64,000 nucleotides of DNA, taken from NCBI GenBank assembly GCA_002256205.1, contig NKIW01000002.1:434001-498000 (forward strand). Direction: 5' to 3'. This DNA comes from Rhizobiales bacterium PAR1. Its GTDB lineage: Bacteria > Pseudomonadota > Alphaproteobacteria > Rhizobiales > Beijerinckiaceae. A program made the translations under genes and the position numbers. The notes under the pieces are model-generated. The model searched no databases and was not told the DNA's origin. It saw only the letters and a program-made list of their open reading frames with translations. This document shows positions 44,793 through 53,327 of this stretch, piece after piece. The stretch's first letter is position 1; each line of letters starts with the position of its first letter.

Positions 44793-44807
44793 ATTCCTTT
44801 AATGTGC

Positions 44808-46412
44808 TCAGACCATCCGGTCGATGCTGGAATTCGGGATGAGTACGCGACGCATGGCGGCTTCGCCAATCTGGGCCTGAAGCGCGAGATCGTCAGGGAT
44901 ATCGGACGCATGGCGCCCCCCTTGCTGACCTTGCTCCTGTTGCTGACCCTGCTGGCCTTCGCCACGAAGAGAGAATGTGAGCCCATCAGGCGTCTGTTTG
45001 AGGCCGGCCTGCTCGAAGGCGTTCTGCAAGGTGGAGGCATCACGCCGGAGCATGTTGAGCGTATCAACACGGTCGACGATGAGATTGGCCTTCACCTCGC
45101 CGTTGTCCTGAATGTGGAGTTTAACATCGACACGCCCGAGTTCCGCCGGATCCAGCCGGATCTGGAAGCTGGTAACCCCGCGTACCGCCTGCATGCCGAT
45201 TTCGATCGGCAGCATCTGCAGCGGCGTCGGACGGGCGATATCGCTGGTCTTGTTCATGGCCTGAGCCGCGACCGAGCGGTCGAGACCGGCAAGAATATCG
45301 GCCGGGCGATGAATGGCGTTGGACGCCATGAAGCCTTCCAGTGCATCCGCGAAATGCACGGTGCGCGTGGGATGGAGGCCGGCATTGGCGGCCTTGGCCA
45401 TGCCGCCCTTCTCGGAAGCACCCTCGACAGAGGCAACCTTGTCACCCTTGCCGGCTTCGACTCCGGAGGCCTTCTTTTCGCCATCCAACAGGGCTGCAAG
45501 CTGCGCTTTGGCATCCGCAACCGGTTTGGCCGTCGCGGTCGAGCCAGATGAAGCGGTTTCCACGCCTTCTGTCGCATCGGTTTCAGAGGTTACCTGTCCC
45601 GTGCTGGCTTGTGTCGCGGCTTTACCAGTCTCGCCCGCCTTGGCAACGGATGCCGCCAGAAGCGCGACTTCAAGTTCCGGTGCCGCCACACCCGTTGTGG
45701 CCGAACCAACCGTCGGAACGGAGGTCGGCGGCACATCGCTGGCGGAGGTCGCCGTCGCGAAGGAGGTCGTCGCGCCGGGAACAGCGCCGGTCTCGGCCAA
45801 CATAGCGGTTGCATCGACCGACGCGCCCGTCGCCGTGGCAACAGCCGGATTAATCACAGCAGAGGCATCAGCCAGAAGCGTGGCATCTGACGCCTTCGGG
45901 TCCGTCACAGGCGTCGCGGCGGGGGTCGCCTGAGCCGTCGTGGCGGGAGTGGTGGCATCTGCACTGCCATCCTTGGCGTCGACAGCCTCGGCAGCGGCGG
46001 ACTTTTCAGCCTCGTCGCTCGTCTTGTCTGCATCCCTGGCCGTCGCTTTGGTCTCATCCGACTTGGCAGAAGACGCCTCTTCCTTGCGAGCAGGCGCTTC
46101 CGCCTCGCTCTCGGCATGAACAGAGGCTTCCGGACGCTCCGCACGGCGCGGTTCTGCGCGCGGGGCGGCAGGGCGGCGATCCGCCGGATGCAGGGCGCGC
46201 TGGGGCTCGGGAGTGTCGCTGCGGGTGCGGGTCTGCGCCGCAACGCGGGCAGCCTGCTCATGGTCCGACACGAGATGATCGAAGCGCGGGGTCTTGGCCG
46301 CTTCGTCAGAATGCGTGTTCTGGATCGACTCCAGACCCTTGGGGTCGATCCGGCGGGCAGCGCCGAAATCAACGAGGGCATTGGCGAGAGAGAAGTTCAC
46401 GTCGCTGGACAT
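44808..46412 (-). CDS. fliK: Flagellar hook-length control protein FliK
   Basis: A 534-residue protein with a long, low-complexity Ala/Thr/Glu-rich central region (about residues 60-370), as is usual for hook rulers. A C-terminal Flg_hook domain includes FQIRLDPAELGRVDVKLHIQDNGEVKANLIVDRVDTLNMLRRDASTLQNAFEQAGL and ends in a Gln/Gly tail. FliK measures the hook and switches export specificity. The ATG at 46412 (MSSDVNFSLANALVDFG) is chosen over more upstream frames, which look non-coding. Confidence 0.88.
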   Translation of the reverse strand: MSSDVNFSLANALVDFGAARRIDPKGLESIQNTHSDEAAKTPRFDHLVSDHEQAARVAAQTRTRSDTPEPQRALHPADRRPAAPRAEPRRAERPEASVHAESEAEAPARKEEASSAKSDETKATARDADKTSDEAEKSAAAEAVDAKDGSADATTPATTAQATPAATPVTDPKASDATLLADASAVINPAVATATGASVDATAMLAETGAVPGATTSFATATSASDVPPTSVPTVGSATTGVAAPELEVALLAASVAKAGETGKAATQASTGQVTSETDATEGVETASSGSTATAKPVADAKAQLAALLDGEKKASGVEAGKGDKVASVEGASEKGGMAKAANAGLHPTRTVHFADALEGFMASNAIHRPADILAGLDRSVAAQAMNKTSDIARPTPLQMLPIEIGMQAVRGVTSFQIRLDPAELGRVDVKLHIQDNGEVKANLIVDRVDTLNMLRRDASTLQNAFEQAGLKQTPDGLTFSLRGEGQQGQQQEQGQQGGRHASDIPDDLALQAQIGEAAMRRVLIPNSSIDRMV

Positions 46413-46673
46413 GGGCAGGTATCCGGGTTGCGGGCATCCTTGAACAAGCAAGCCGGAGGCCAGACAAAAATTCCGATCAACATATTGATTTATATCATTT
46501 TTTAGAATGTAAATTTTCTCTAAACGCTTGTGGCATGGCTCTTCTTTCCTGCCGCGCCCGGCAAAAATTGCCGCATCCCGTGCCCGAGGCTGGAAACAAG
46601 GGCCAAGAAACGCTAAGGAAACTTCTTTCGCTTGAAAAAGCGGCAAAAGCGCAAGCTTGCGCGGACGGATGCC

Positions 46674-47861
46674 ATGATCTTGAACGATCTCGATATTCCC
46701 AAGCCTCCGGGCGAAACCCGCGTCGTTGTTGCGATGTCGGGTGGGATCGATTCATCCGTCGTTGCGGCGCTGATGAAGCAGCGCGGCTACGAGACCATCG
46801 GCATAACGCTCCAGCTCTATGATCACGGCGCGGCGACGCATCGCCCCGGCGCCTGCTGCGCCGGACGCGACATTCAGGACGCGCGTAACGTCGCCACCCA
46901 GCTCGGCATTCCGCATTATGTTCTCGATTACGAGACCCGCTTTCGCGAGGAGGTCATCGAGCGTTTCGTCGAGAGCTATGCGGCGGGCGAAACGCCTATC
47001 CCCTGCGTCGAGTGCAACCGCACGGTCAAATTCCGCGACCTTCTCGCCTTCGCGGAAGAACTTGGCGCGGATTGCCTCGTAACAGGCCATTATGTCGAAA
47101 GCCGCCTGATGCCCGATGGCCATCGCGCGATGTTCCGCCCGGCGGATCTTGATCGCGACCAGAGCTATTTTCTCTACGCCACCACACCGCATCAGCTTGA
47201 TATGCTGCGCTTTCCCCTCGCGGCGCTGACCAAGGCCGAGACACGGCAAATCGCGCGCGATATCGGCCTCGCGATCGCGGATAAGGCCGACAGTCAGGAT
47301 ATCTGCTTCGTCCCCTCAGGCAATTATGCCGCGCTGGTGGAAAAGCTGCGTCCCGAAGCCACGCATCCCGGCATCATCCGCCATCTCGACGGGCGCGAAC
47401 TCGGGCGTCACGAGGGCATCATCCGCTACACCGTGGGGCAGCGCAAAGGCCTCGGGATCTCGGCACGCGAGCCGCTCTATGTCGTCCAGATCGATGCCAA
47501 GGCCGCCGAGGTCATCGTCGGTCCGCGCTCGGCACTCGCGACACGGCAGATCCTGATGCGCGATGTGAACTGGCTGGGCGATGCCCCGCTTGACGCACTC
47601 CCGCCCGGCGGTCTCGAGGTTTTCGCGCGCGTACGCTCGACACGCGCACCCAAGCCGGCGCTGCTCTTGCGACGCGGCGACGAGATCCTTGTCGAATTGC
47701 TCGATGGCGAAGAGGGCGTCGCGCCGGGGCAGGCCTGCGTTCTCTATGCGGATGGCGCGCCACAGGCCCGCGTGATCGGTGGTGGGACCATTGCCAAACG
47801 CATCATGACCAAGGAAGCAAAAGCACCTGAAATCGGCGTCTCCGTGCAAGGGGCAGCCTGA
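46674..47861 (+). CDS. mnmA: tRNA-specific 2-thiouridylase MnmA
   Basis: A 395-residue enzyme that inserts sulfur at U34 of tRNA-Glu, -Gln and -Lys. The PP-loop is [18 protein letters not shown]. The catalytic cysteine is in PCVECNR and the second in [14 protein letters not shown]. The C-terminal domain ([14 protein letters not shown] then [13 protein letters not shown]) binds tRNA. The ATG at 46674 ([18 protein letters not shown]) is taken because it precedes the family N-terminus most closely. Confidence 0.95.
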   Translation: MILNDLDIPKPPGETRVVVAMSGGIDSSVVAALMKQRGYETIGITLQLYDHGAATHRPGACCAGRDIQDARNVATQLGIPHYVLDYETRFREEVIERFVESYAAGETPIPCVECNRTVKFRDLLAFAEELGADCLVTGHYVESRLMPDGHRAMFRPADLDRDQSYFLYATTPHQLDMLRFPLAALTKAETRQIARDIGLAIADKADSQDICFVPSGNYAALVEKLRPEATHPGIIRHLDGRELGRHEGIIRYTVGQRKGLGISAREPLYVVQIDAKAAEVIVGPRSALATRQILMRDVNWLGDAPLDALPPGGLEVFARVRSTRAPKPALLLRRGDEILVELLDGEEGVAPGQACVLYADGAPQARVIGGGTIAKRIMTKEAKAPEIGVSVQGAA

Positions 47862-47912
47862 GGGACATCGGCACGTCCGGGCAAGGCTCGGGCGTGTGAT
47901 TCGGGGATAAAA

Positions 47913-47948
47913 TTCGGGGGTACGTATGAGTTCGGGGGTGCGTATGAG
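47913..47948 (+). repeat. 18-bp tandem duplication covering a start site
   Basis: TTCGGGGGTACGTATGAG (47913-47930) is followed at once by TTCGGGGGTGCGTATGAG (47931-47948), with one mismatch. Each unit carries a G-rich ribosome-binding-like stretch and an in-frame ATG. Confidence 0.8.
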
Positions 47949-48609
47949 CCAGGACGGCAATCTCTCCACCATGACAAAGGCCTACGCCAAGTGGGCCCCG
48001 TTCTATGATGCGATCTATGCTCGCATCCTGCGGCAAGGCCGGGCCGATGCCGTCCGTGCCGCGCTCGAGTGCGGCCGTGAAATTCTCGAGGTCGGCGTCG
48101 GCACCGGGTTGTCGCTCGGTGACTATCCCGAGGGCTATCGCATCACCGGGATCGACCTCTCGAAGCCCATGCTGGACCGCGCGGCTGAAAAGATCGCCGC
48201 GCAGGGGCTCAAGGCCGTAAAAGGCCTCGCGGTGATGGATGCCTGCCGGCTCGGACTGCGTGATGCAGCCTTCGACGCCGTTGTCGGCCAATACATGATC
48301 ACCCTCGTTCCCGATGCGGAAATGGCGCTTGATGAATTCGCTCGCGTGCTCAAGCCGGGCGGCGAGATCATCCTCGTCAACCACCTCGGTGCGGAAGGCG
48401 GCCCTGTCGCGATCCTTCAGCGCGCGATTGCACCCATCGCGCGGCGAATCGGTTTGAGCTCGGAATTTCAGCTCGGCCGTATCAGGGCTTGGGCGCACGG
48501 CGCCGGGTTTGAAATGGCCTCCGCCAAGCGGGTCGGCCTCACCGGGTTCTTCACACTAGTGCGCCTCAAGGATCGCCGGGCCGCGGCGCAAGCCGCAGAA
48601 GCCGCCTGA
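47926..48609 (+). CDS. pmtA: Class I SAM methyltransferase, PmtA-like (phosphatidylethanolamine N-methyltransferase)
   Basis: A 227-residue methyltransferase. The SAM-binding motif is ILEVGVGTGLSLGDYP, preceded by YAKWAPFYDAIYARIL and followed by ITGIDLSKPMLDRAAEKI, VVGQYMITLVPDAEMALDEFARVLKPGGEIILVNH. This layout matches rhizobial PmtA, which makes phosphatidylcholine from phosphatidylethanolamine. The substrate is inferred from resemblance. Two starts, ATG 47926 and ATG 47944, are equally good because an 18-bp tandem duplication repeats the start region. Confidence 0.75.
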   Translation: MSSGVRMSQDGNLSTMTKAYAKWAPFYDAIYARILRQGRADAVRAALECGREILEVGVGTGLSLGDYPEGYRITGIDLSKPMLDRAAEKIAAQGLKAVKGLAVMDACRLGLRDAAFDAVVGQYMITLVPDAEMALDEFARVLKPGGEIILVNHLGAEGGPVAILQRAIAPIARRIGLSSEFQLGRIRAWAHGAGFEMASAKRVGLTGFFTLVRLKDRRAAAQAAEAA

Positions 48610-48725
48610 GAGACGCTCGAAAGGCTTGACACCGGCGCGCAACCGGCCTTTAAGGCATCTCGCCGATGCAAGCCGCTTCGCGGTGCGCCTCGCCTCGACC
48701 GGTTTTTTTGAACCGGGACGGAAAT

Positions 48726-48802
48726 GGCAGTGTAGCTCAGCTGGTTAGAGCGTGGCACTCATAATGCCAAGGTCGGTGGTTCGAGCCCACTCACTGCTAC
48801 CA
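48726..48802 (+). tRNA. tRNA-Met (anticodon CAT, elongator type)
   Basis: A 77-base cloverleaf with encoded CCA (48800-48802). The anticodon loop is CTCATAA. The acceptor stem pairs 48726-48732 with the complementary seven bases at 48792-48798. The D and T arms are canonical. It is not the initiator type (no GGG/CCC anticodon stem). A tRNA-Ile read by lysidine modification cannot be excluded. Confidence 0.9.
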
Positions 48803-48843
48803 TTTCCCCAGGTTGCAATACCCCAAGATCAAAATCTTGCCGC

Positions 48844-49467
48844 TCAGGCTCCCGCCGCACGCTTTAGCGCAGCCTCGGTACAGGTCGACCGCACCAGCCA
48901 TTCGAGCTGCCGGTCGAGCACTTCCAGTGGCACGGCAACAAGCTTTTCATCGAGCCCGAGCGCAATGATCCCGTGGACGGCGGCGAACAGCGTGCGCGCC
49001 ATCACTTCCCGCTGCGCTAGCGCAGCCTCCGGCATGAGCACGGCCAAGGGCGCGATGATATGGCGGAAAAGCCGCATCTGATCAGCCACCGCCCATTCCG
49101 GCAGCACGCGATCCGGCGCCATCCGATATTCGAACATCACACGCCAGAGATGCAGGTTCCCGGCAGCGAAGGCGTGATAACGCGTCGCAATTACAACAAG
49201 CCGGTCCACCGCCTCGGCAGAGGAGCGCGCCGTCACCTCGCCGTCGGATAGCGCAGCATCAAGCCGCGCGAGCGTACGCGAGATCACCCGCAGCACCAGC
49301 TCATCCATATCCTCGACCAGATTGTAGATTGCCCCGAGCGCCACGCCGACTTCGCCGGCCAGATCACGCGCCTTGAGGCCAGCGACACTGTGAAAGGCGA
49401 TTCGCCGCTCGGCGGCCTCAATCAGCGCTTCCCGCTGGCTTTCACGACGCACAGCAACCTTTGACAT
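48844..49467 (-). CDS. TetR-family transcriptional regulator
   Basis: A 207-residue regulator. The N-terminal helix-turn-helix is REALIEAAERRIAFHSVAGLKARDLAGEVGVALGAIYNLVEDMDELVLRV, followed by an all-helical ligand-binding domain. The ATG at 49467 is chosen because the HTH begins soon after. The space upstream holds three palindromes, TGAAC-N3-GTTCA (49493, 49516 and 49547), which are likely operators. The divergent neighbour is the acyltransferase/acyl-ligase fusion gene, so it is the likely target; an acyl ligand is plausible. Confidence 0.82.
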   Translation of the reverse strand: MSKVAVRRESQREALIEAAERRIAFHSVAGLKARDLAGEVGVALGAIYNLVEDMDELVLRVISRTLARLDAALSDGEVTARSSAEAVDRLVVIATRYHAFAAGNLHLWRVMFEYRMAPDRVLPEWAVADQMRLFRHIIAPLAVLMPEAALAQREVMARTLFAAVHGIIALGLDEKLVAVPLEVLDRQLEWLVRSTCTEAALKRAAGA

Positions 49468-49492
49468 TCCGTTAACCCTGTTGGCCACTATC

Positions 49493-49559
49493 TGAACGTC
49501 GTTCAAAATATTTCTTGAACGATGTTCATTCCTGTGAGATGAATATTGAACATTGTTCA
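49493..49559. promoter_or_regulatory. Three palindromic TetR operators, TGAAC-N3-GTTCA
   Basis: Perfect inverted repeats occur at 49493-49505, 49516-49528 and 49547-49559. They fill the gap between the divergent tetR gene and the small frame and acyltransferase gene. Their repetition in a TetR intergenic region is strong evidence of operators. Confidence 0.85.
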
Positions 49560-49575
49560 TAACAGGAAGTCGCCA

Positions 49576-49680
49576 ATGTTCAAGACCCTTCTCATGTCAT
49601 CCCGGCGCCAGAGCGCCCATCTCGGCGAGGCGTTCGCCAAGGAGAACACCGTGCTGATGCAAGTCAGCAAAGTCGCCTGA
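49576..49680 (+). CDS. Possible small protein, 34 aa, between the operators and the aas-like gene
   Basis: A 34-codon frame starts at ATG 49576, 6 bases after AGGAAG, directly beyond the third operator. The product begins MFKTLLMSSRRQSAHLGEAF and ends LMQVSKVA. It is short, basic and soluble-looking, with no recognised domain. A small protein, a leader peptide or the eroded 5' end of a larger gene are all possible. The next 130 bases lead to the fusion gene and carry no other frame of note. Confidence 0.4.
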   Translation: MFKTLLMSSRRQSAHLGEAFAKENTVLMQVSKVA

Positions 49681-49812
49681 CAGAGGCCCGAGCAAAGGAT
49701 AGCCAGCCGGGCGCGCCTTTGGCAGTTATTCACCACATCAAGGCAACACATGACGGATGAAACCTGATTTTCATCCGCCTCGCCGAGAAGCTCTACAAGG
49801 GGGACAAGTTCC

Positions 49813-52800
49813 ATGTTTGATTTGCTGAAGACCCGGCGGTTTGCGCCGTTGTTCTGGACGCAGTTTTTCTCGGCATTCAACGACAATTTTCTCAAGAATG
49901 CCCTCGTCTTCCTGATTCTCTACGGAATTGGCGGCGAGAACGCCAATGTTCTGGTGACCCTTGCCGGTGCCATTTTCATCGCGCCGTTCTTCCTGCTCTC
50001 CGGCCTTGGCGGCGAGATCGCGGACCGGTTCGACAAGGCCCTCGTGGCGCAGCGCCTGAAGCTTGTGGAAATTCTCGCCGCAGGCTTGGCGGTCGCAGGC
50101 TTTGCCGCGCAATCCGTCACGATCCTTTTCGTCTCGCTGTTCCTGTTCGGCGTCATCGCTGCCCTCTTCGGGCCAATCAAATACGGCATCCTGCCGGACC
50201 ATCTCCGGCCTGAGGAGCTCCCTGGCGGCAACGCACTTGTCGAGGGCGCAACCTTCGCGGCAATCCTCGCCGGCACGATTGTCGGCGGCATCGCGGTGCA
50301 GGGTGGCGGCAGCGTGCTGCTGTTCGGCGGTCTGATCATGGCCTTCGCGGTCTGCTGCTATGGAGCGAGTCTGCTGATTCCCAAGACGGGTTCCGCCGCG
50401 CCGGAGCTTGCGATCAATCCGAATATTTTTGCCTCCACCGGCGGCCTGCTCCGTGAACTCTGGGCGGATACCCGCCTCTGGCACGCCGGCATCATCGTCT
50501 CGATCTTCTGGATGGTCGGTGCGGTGGTGATGTCGCTGCTGCCACCACTGGTCAAGGACTTGATGGGTGGTTCGGAAGGCGTCGTGAGCCTCTACCTCGC
50601 TGTATTCGCGATCTCGATTGCCGTGGGTTCGGGCATCGGCTCCTTCCTGTCCTCGGGCCGCATCGTGCTGCTTCCTGTGCCAGTGGCGGGCCTGCTGATG
50701 GGCGCCTTTGCGCTCGATCTCGCCTGGGTCACGCATGGCCTCAGCCATGCGGGAGATGGCCTCTCCATCACCGCCTTCTTTGCCAAGACGAGCGCCTGGC
50801 GCATCGCGGTTGATCTCGGCGGCCTCGCGATTGCCGGCGGCATTTTCATCGTTCCTTCGTTTGCCGCAGCGCAAGCTTGGGCACCGAAGGACAAGCGCGC
50901 CCGGATCATCGCAGCGATCAACGTGCTGAATGCCGCCTTTATGGTCGTCGGCGCACTCGGCATCGGTTTTTTGCAGAAGGCGGGCCTCAGCTTCTCACAA
51001 CTCTTCATCGTGGTGGGCCTCGTCTGTATCGGCTCGGCGATCTGGATTTTCCGAATCCTGCCGACCAATCCCTTGCGCGATTTCCTCTCGATCCTGCTAC
51101 GCTCGATCTACCGTCTCGAAGTCTCCGGCCTTGAGAATATCGCTGCGGCGGGCCCGAATGCGATCATCGCGCTAAACCACGTGAGCTTCCTTGATGCGGC
51201 CATCGCCCTTGCGATTCTCGACAAGGAGCCAGTGTTCGCGATCGATCACACCATCGCGCAGCAGTGGTGGGTGAAGCCCTTCCTGAAGCTCACCCGCGCC
51301 ATGCCGCTCGACCCGACCCGCCCGCTCGCGACCCGTTCGTTGATCCATGCGGTCAAGGGGGGAGAAAGCCTTGTGATCTTCCCGGAAGGGCGCCTGACCG
51401 TCACCGGTTCGCTGATGAAGGTCTATGATGGCGCGGGGCTCATCGCCGATAAATCCGAAGCCAAGGTTGTGCCGGTCCGCATCGAAGGCCCTGAAGCGAC
51501 GGTCTTCACCCGTCTATCGGCGCATCAGGTGCGTCGCCGCTGGTTCCCGAAATTCCGGGTAACGGTGCTTGAGCCCGTTGACCTCACGGTGGCGTCGGAA
51601 CTCAAGGGCAAGGCGCGCCGCCAGGCTGCTGGCGCGGCGCTCTACCAGATCATGTCGGATCTCATCTTCCGCACCAGCCGCATTGACCAGACCGTGTTTG
51701 AAGCAACCGTCGAGGCCGCTCGCGTTCACGGAAAGGGCCGCGTCGCAGTCGAGGACCCGATCACAGGTTCACTCACTTACAAGCGTCTACTGATCGGCGC
51801 GCGGGTGCTCGGCACCAAGCTGATGCCCTACGCGAAGGAAGGTCAGGCCATCGGCCTGATGCTGCCGAATGCCAATGGCGCGGCAGTGACCTTCCTCGGC
51901 CTGATGTCTGCCAACCGCGTTCCGGCGATGATCAATTTCAGCGCCGGCGCTGCGAATATCCTCGCGGCCTGCACGGCAGCGGAACTCAAGACCATCGTCA
52001 CTTCGCGTGGGTTCATCGAAAAGGGCAAACTCGGCCCGCTCGTCGAAGCACTTCAGGGTACGCTGGAGATCATCTACCTTGAGGATATCCGCGCAAAGGT
52101 GACCGGCCTCGACAAGATCCGCGCGCTGCTGAGCCATGAGAAGCCGCTCTGCCCGGCGAAGGCAGAAGATCGCGCCGCAATCCTCTTCACCTCGGGCTCG
52201 GAAGGGACGCCGAAGGGTGTCGTGCTCTCCCACCGCAACATGCTGGCGAATACGGCGCAGGCCGCAGCCCGCATCGATTTCGGCCGCCAGGACAAGGTCT
52301 TCAATGTGCTGCCGGTTTTCCATTCCTTCGGGCTGACGGTGGGCCTCGTGCTCCCGCTCGTCTCGGGTGTACCGGTCTATCTTTACCCCTCGCCACTACA
52401 TTACCGGATCGTGCCGGAGATGATCTACGGCACCAACGCCACGATCATGTTCGGGACCGATACCTTCCTCACCGGCTATGCCCGCTCGGCGCATCCATAC
52501 GACTTCCGCTCGTTGCGCTATGTGCTTGCCGGGGCGGAACCGGTGAAGGATGTCACCCGCCAGACCTATATGGAGAAGTTTGGCCTTCGCATTCTCGAAG
52601 GTTACGGCGTGACGGAAACCGCACCGGTGCTGGCGATCAACACGCCGATGTTCAACCGCTTCGGCACGGTCGGCCGCATCATGCCGGGCATGGAATCGAA
52701 GCTCGAGGCCGTGCCGGGCGTGACTGAGGGCGGTCGTCTCTCGGTACGCGGTCCGAACGTCATGATGGGCTATCTCAAGGTTGAGAACCCCGGCGTGCTC

Positions 52801-53199
52801 GAACCACTGGTCGATGGCTGGCATGACACCGGTGATATCGTCATCATCGACAAGGAAGGCTTCGTCACGATCAAGGGTCGCGCCAAGCGCTTCGCCAAGA
52901 TCGCGGGTGAAATGGTCAGCCTCGCGGCGGTCGAGACTATGGCATCGGAATGCTGGCCGAAGTCGCTCTCGGCGGTCGCGAGCCTGCCGGATGCCAAGAA
53001 AGGCGAGAAACTCGTGCTAGTCACGCAGGAAAAGGGAGCCACCCGAGCCGCTTTCCAGACCTTCGCCAAATCGAAGGGCGCTTCGGATCTGATGATCCCG
53101 GCTGACGTCGTGATCGTTGACGCGATCCCGGTACTTGGTTCGGGAAAACTCGACTTCGTCGGTGTAACGAGGCTGGTGAAAGAGCGCTTCCCAGCCTGA
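49813..53199 (+). CDS. aas: LplT-PlsC-acyl ligase fusion (lysophospholipid recycling, Aas-like)
   Basis: A single 1128-residue protein with three parts. Residues 1-400 are a major facilitator transporter of the LplT type (FWTQFFSAFNDNFLKNALVFLILYG). Residues about 420-620 are a PlsC acyltransferase with ALNHVSFLDA and IFPEGRLTVTG. Residues about 640-1125 are an AMP-binding acyl-ACP/CoA ligase with ILFTSGSEGTPKGVVLSHRN, EGYGVTETAPVLA and HDTGDIVIID. The E. coli equivalents are LplT and Aas, which import and re-acylate lysophospholipids. Its control is probably by the adjacent TetR. A terminator follows. Confidence 0.92.
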   Translation: MFDLLKTRRFAPLFWTQFFSAFNDNFLKNALVFLILYGIGGENANVLVTLAGAIFIAPFFLLSGLGGEIADRFDKALVAQRLKLVEILAAGLAVAGFAAQSVTILFVSLFLFGVIAALFGPIKYGILPDHLRPEELPGGNALVEGATFAAILAGTIVGGIAVQGGGSVLLFGGLIMAFAVCCYGASLLIPKTGSAAPELAINPNIFASTGGLLRELWADTRLWHAGIIVSIFWMVGAVVMSLLPPLVKDLMGGSEGVVSLYLAVFAISIAVGSGIGSFLSSGRIVLLPVPVAGLLMGAFALDLAWVTHGLSHAGDGLSITAFFAKTSAWRIAVDLGGLAIAGGIFIVPSFAAAQAWAPKDKRARIIAAINVLNAAFMVVGALGIGFLQKAGLSFSQLFIVVGLVCIGSAIWIFRILPTNPLRDFLSILLRSIYRLEVSGLENIAAAGPNAIIALNHVSFLDAAIALAILDKEPVFAIDHTIAQQWWVKPFLKLTRAMPLDPTRPLATRSLIHAVKGGESLVIFPEGRLTVTGSLMKVYDGAGLIADKSEAKVVPVRIEGPEATVFTRLSAHQVRRRWFPKFRVTVLEPVDLTVASELKGKARRQAAGAALYQIMSDLIFRTSRIDQTVFEATVEAARVHGKGRVAVEDPITGSLTYKRLLIGARVLGTKLMPYAKEGQAIGLMLPNANGAAVTFLGLMSANRVPAMINFSAGAANILAACTAAELKTIVTSRGFIEKGKLGPLVEALQGTLEIIYLEDIRAKVTGLDKIRALLSHEKPLCPAKAEDRAAILFTSGSEGTPKGVVLSHRNMLANTAQAAARIDFGRQDKVFNVLPVFHSFGLTVGLVLPLVSGVPVYLYPSPLHYRIVPEMIYGTNATIMFGTDTFLTGYARSAHPYDFRSLRYVLAGAEPVKDVTRQTYMEKFGLRILEGYGVTETAPVLAINTPMFNRFGTVGRIMPGMESKLEAVPGVTEGGRLSVRGPNVMMGYLKVENPGVLEPLVDGWHDTGDIVIIDKEGFVTIKGRAKRFAKIAGEMVSLAAVETMASECWPKSLSAVASLPDAKKGEKLVLVTQEKGATRAAFQTFAKSKGASDLMIPADVVIVDAIPVLGSGKLDFVGVTRLVKERFPA

Positions 53200-53224
53200 T
53201 TTTCAGCCCCCGAAAGGAACAAAA

Positions 53225-53251
53225 GACCGCGCCTGTCGCGGTCATTTTCTT
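53225..53251 (+). terminator. Terminator after the aas-like gene
   Basis: A 7-bp stem (53225-53231 with 53237-53243) is followed by ATTTTCTT. It lies 25 bases after the stop. Confidence 0.7.
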
Positions 53252-53327
53252 ATGCCTGAACGCCTTTGGCAGCCCCTTGGCCTTCCGCTTGCACCGCTAT
53301 GGCAAGTCCCAAGCGGAGTGTATCAAA

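Noticed and set aside
46413-46620. Sigma-54 promoter before fliK
   Set aside because: A GGCAA/TTGCC inverted repeat near 46560 looked promising, but the spacing between GG and GC does not fit -24/-12.
49493-49559. LexA (SOS) boxes in the TetR intergenic region
   Set aside because: The alphaproteobacterial LexA site is GTTC-N7-GTTC, while these are palindromes with a three-base centre next to a TetR gene.
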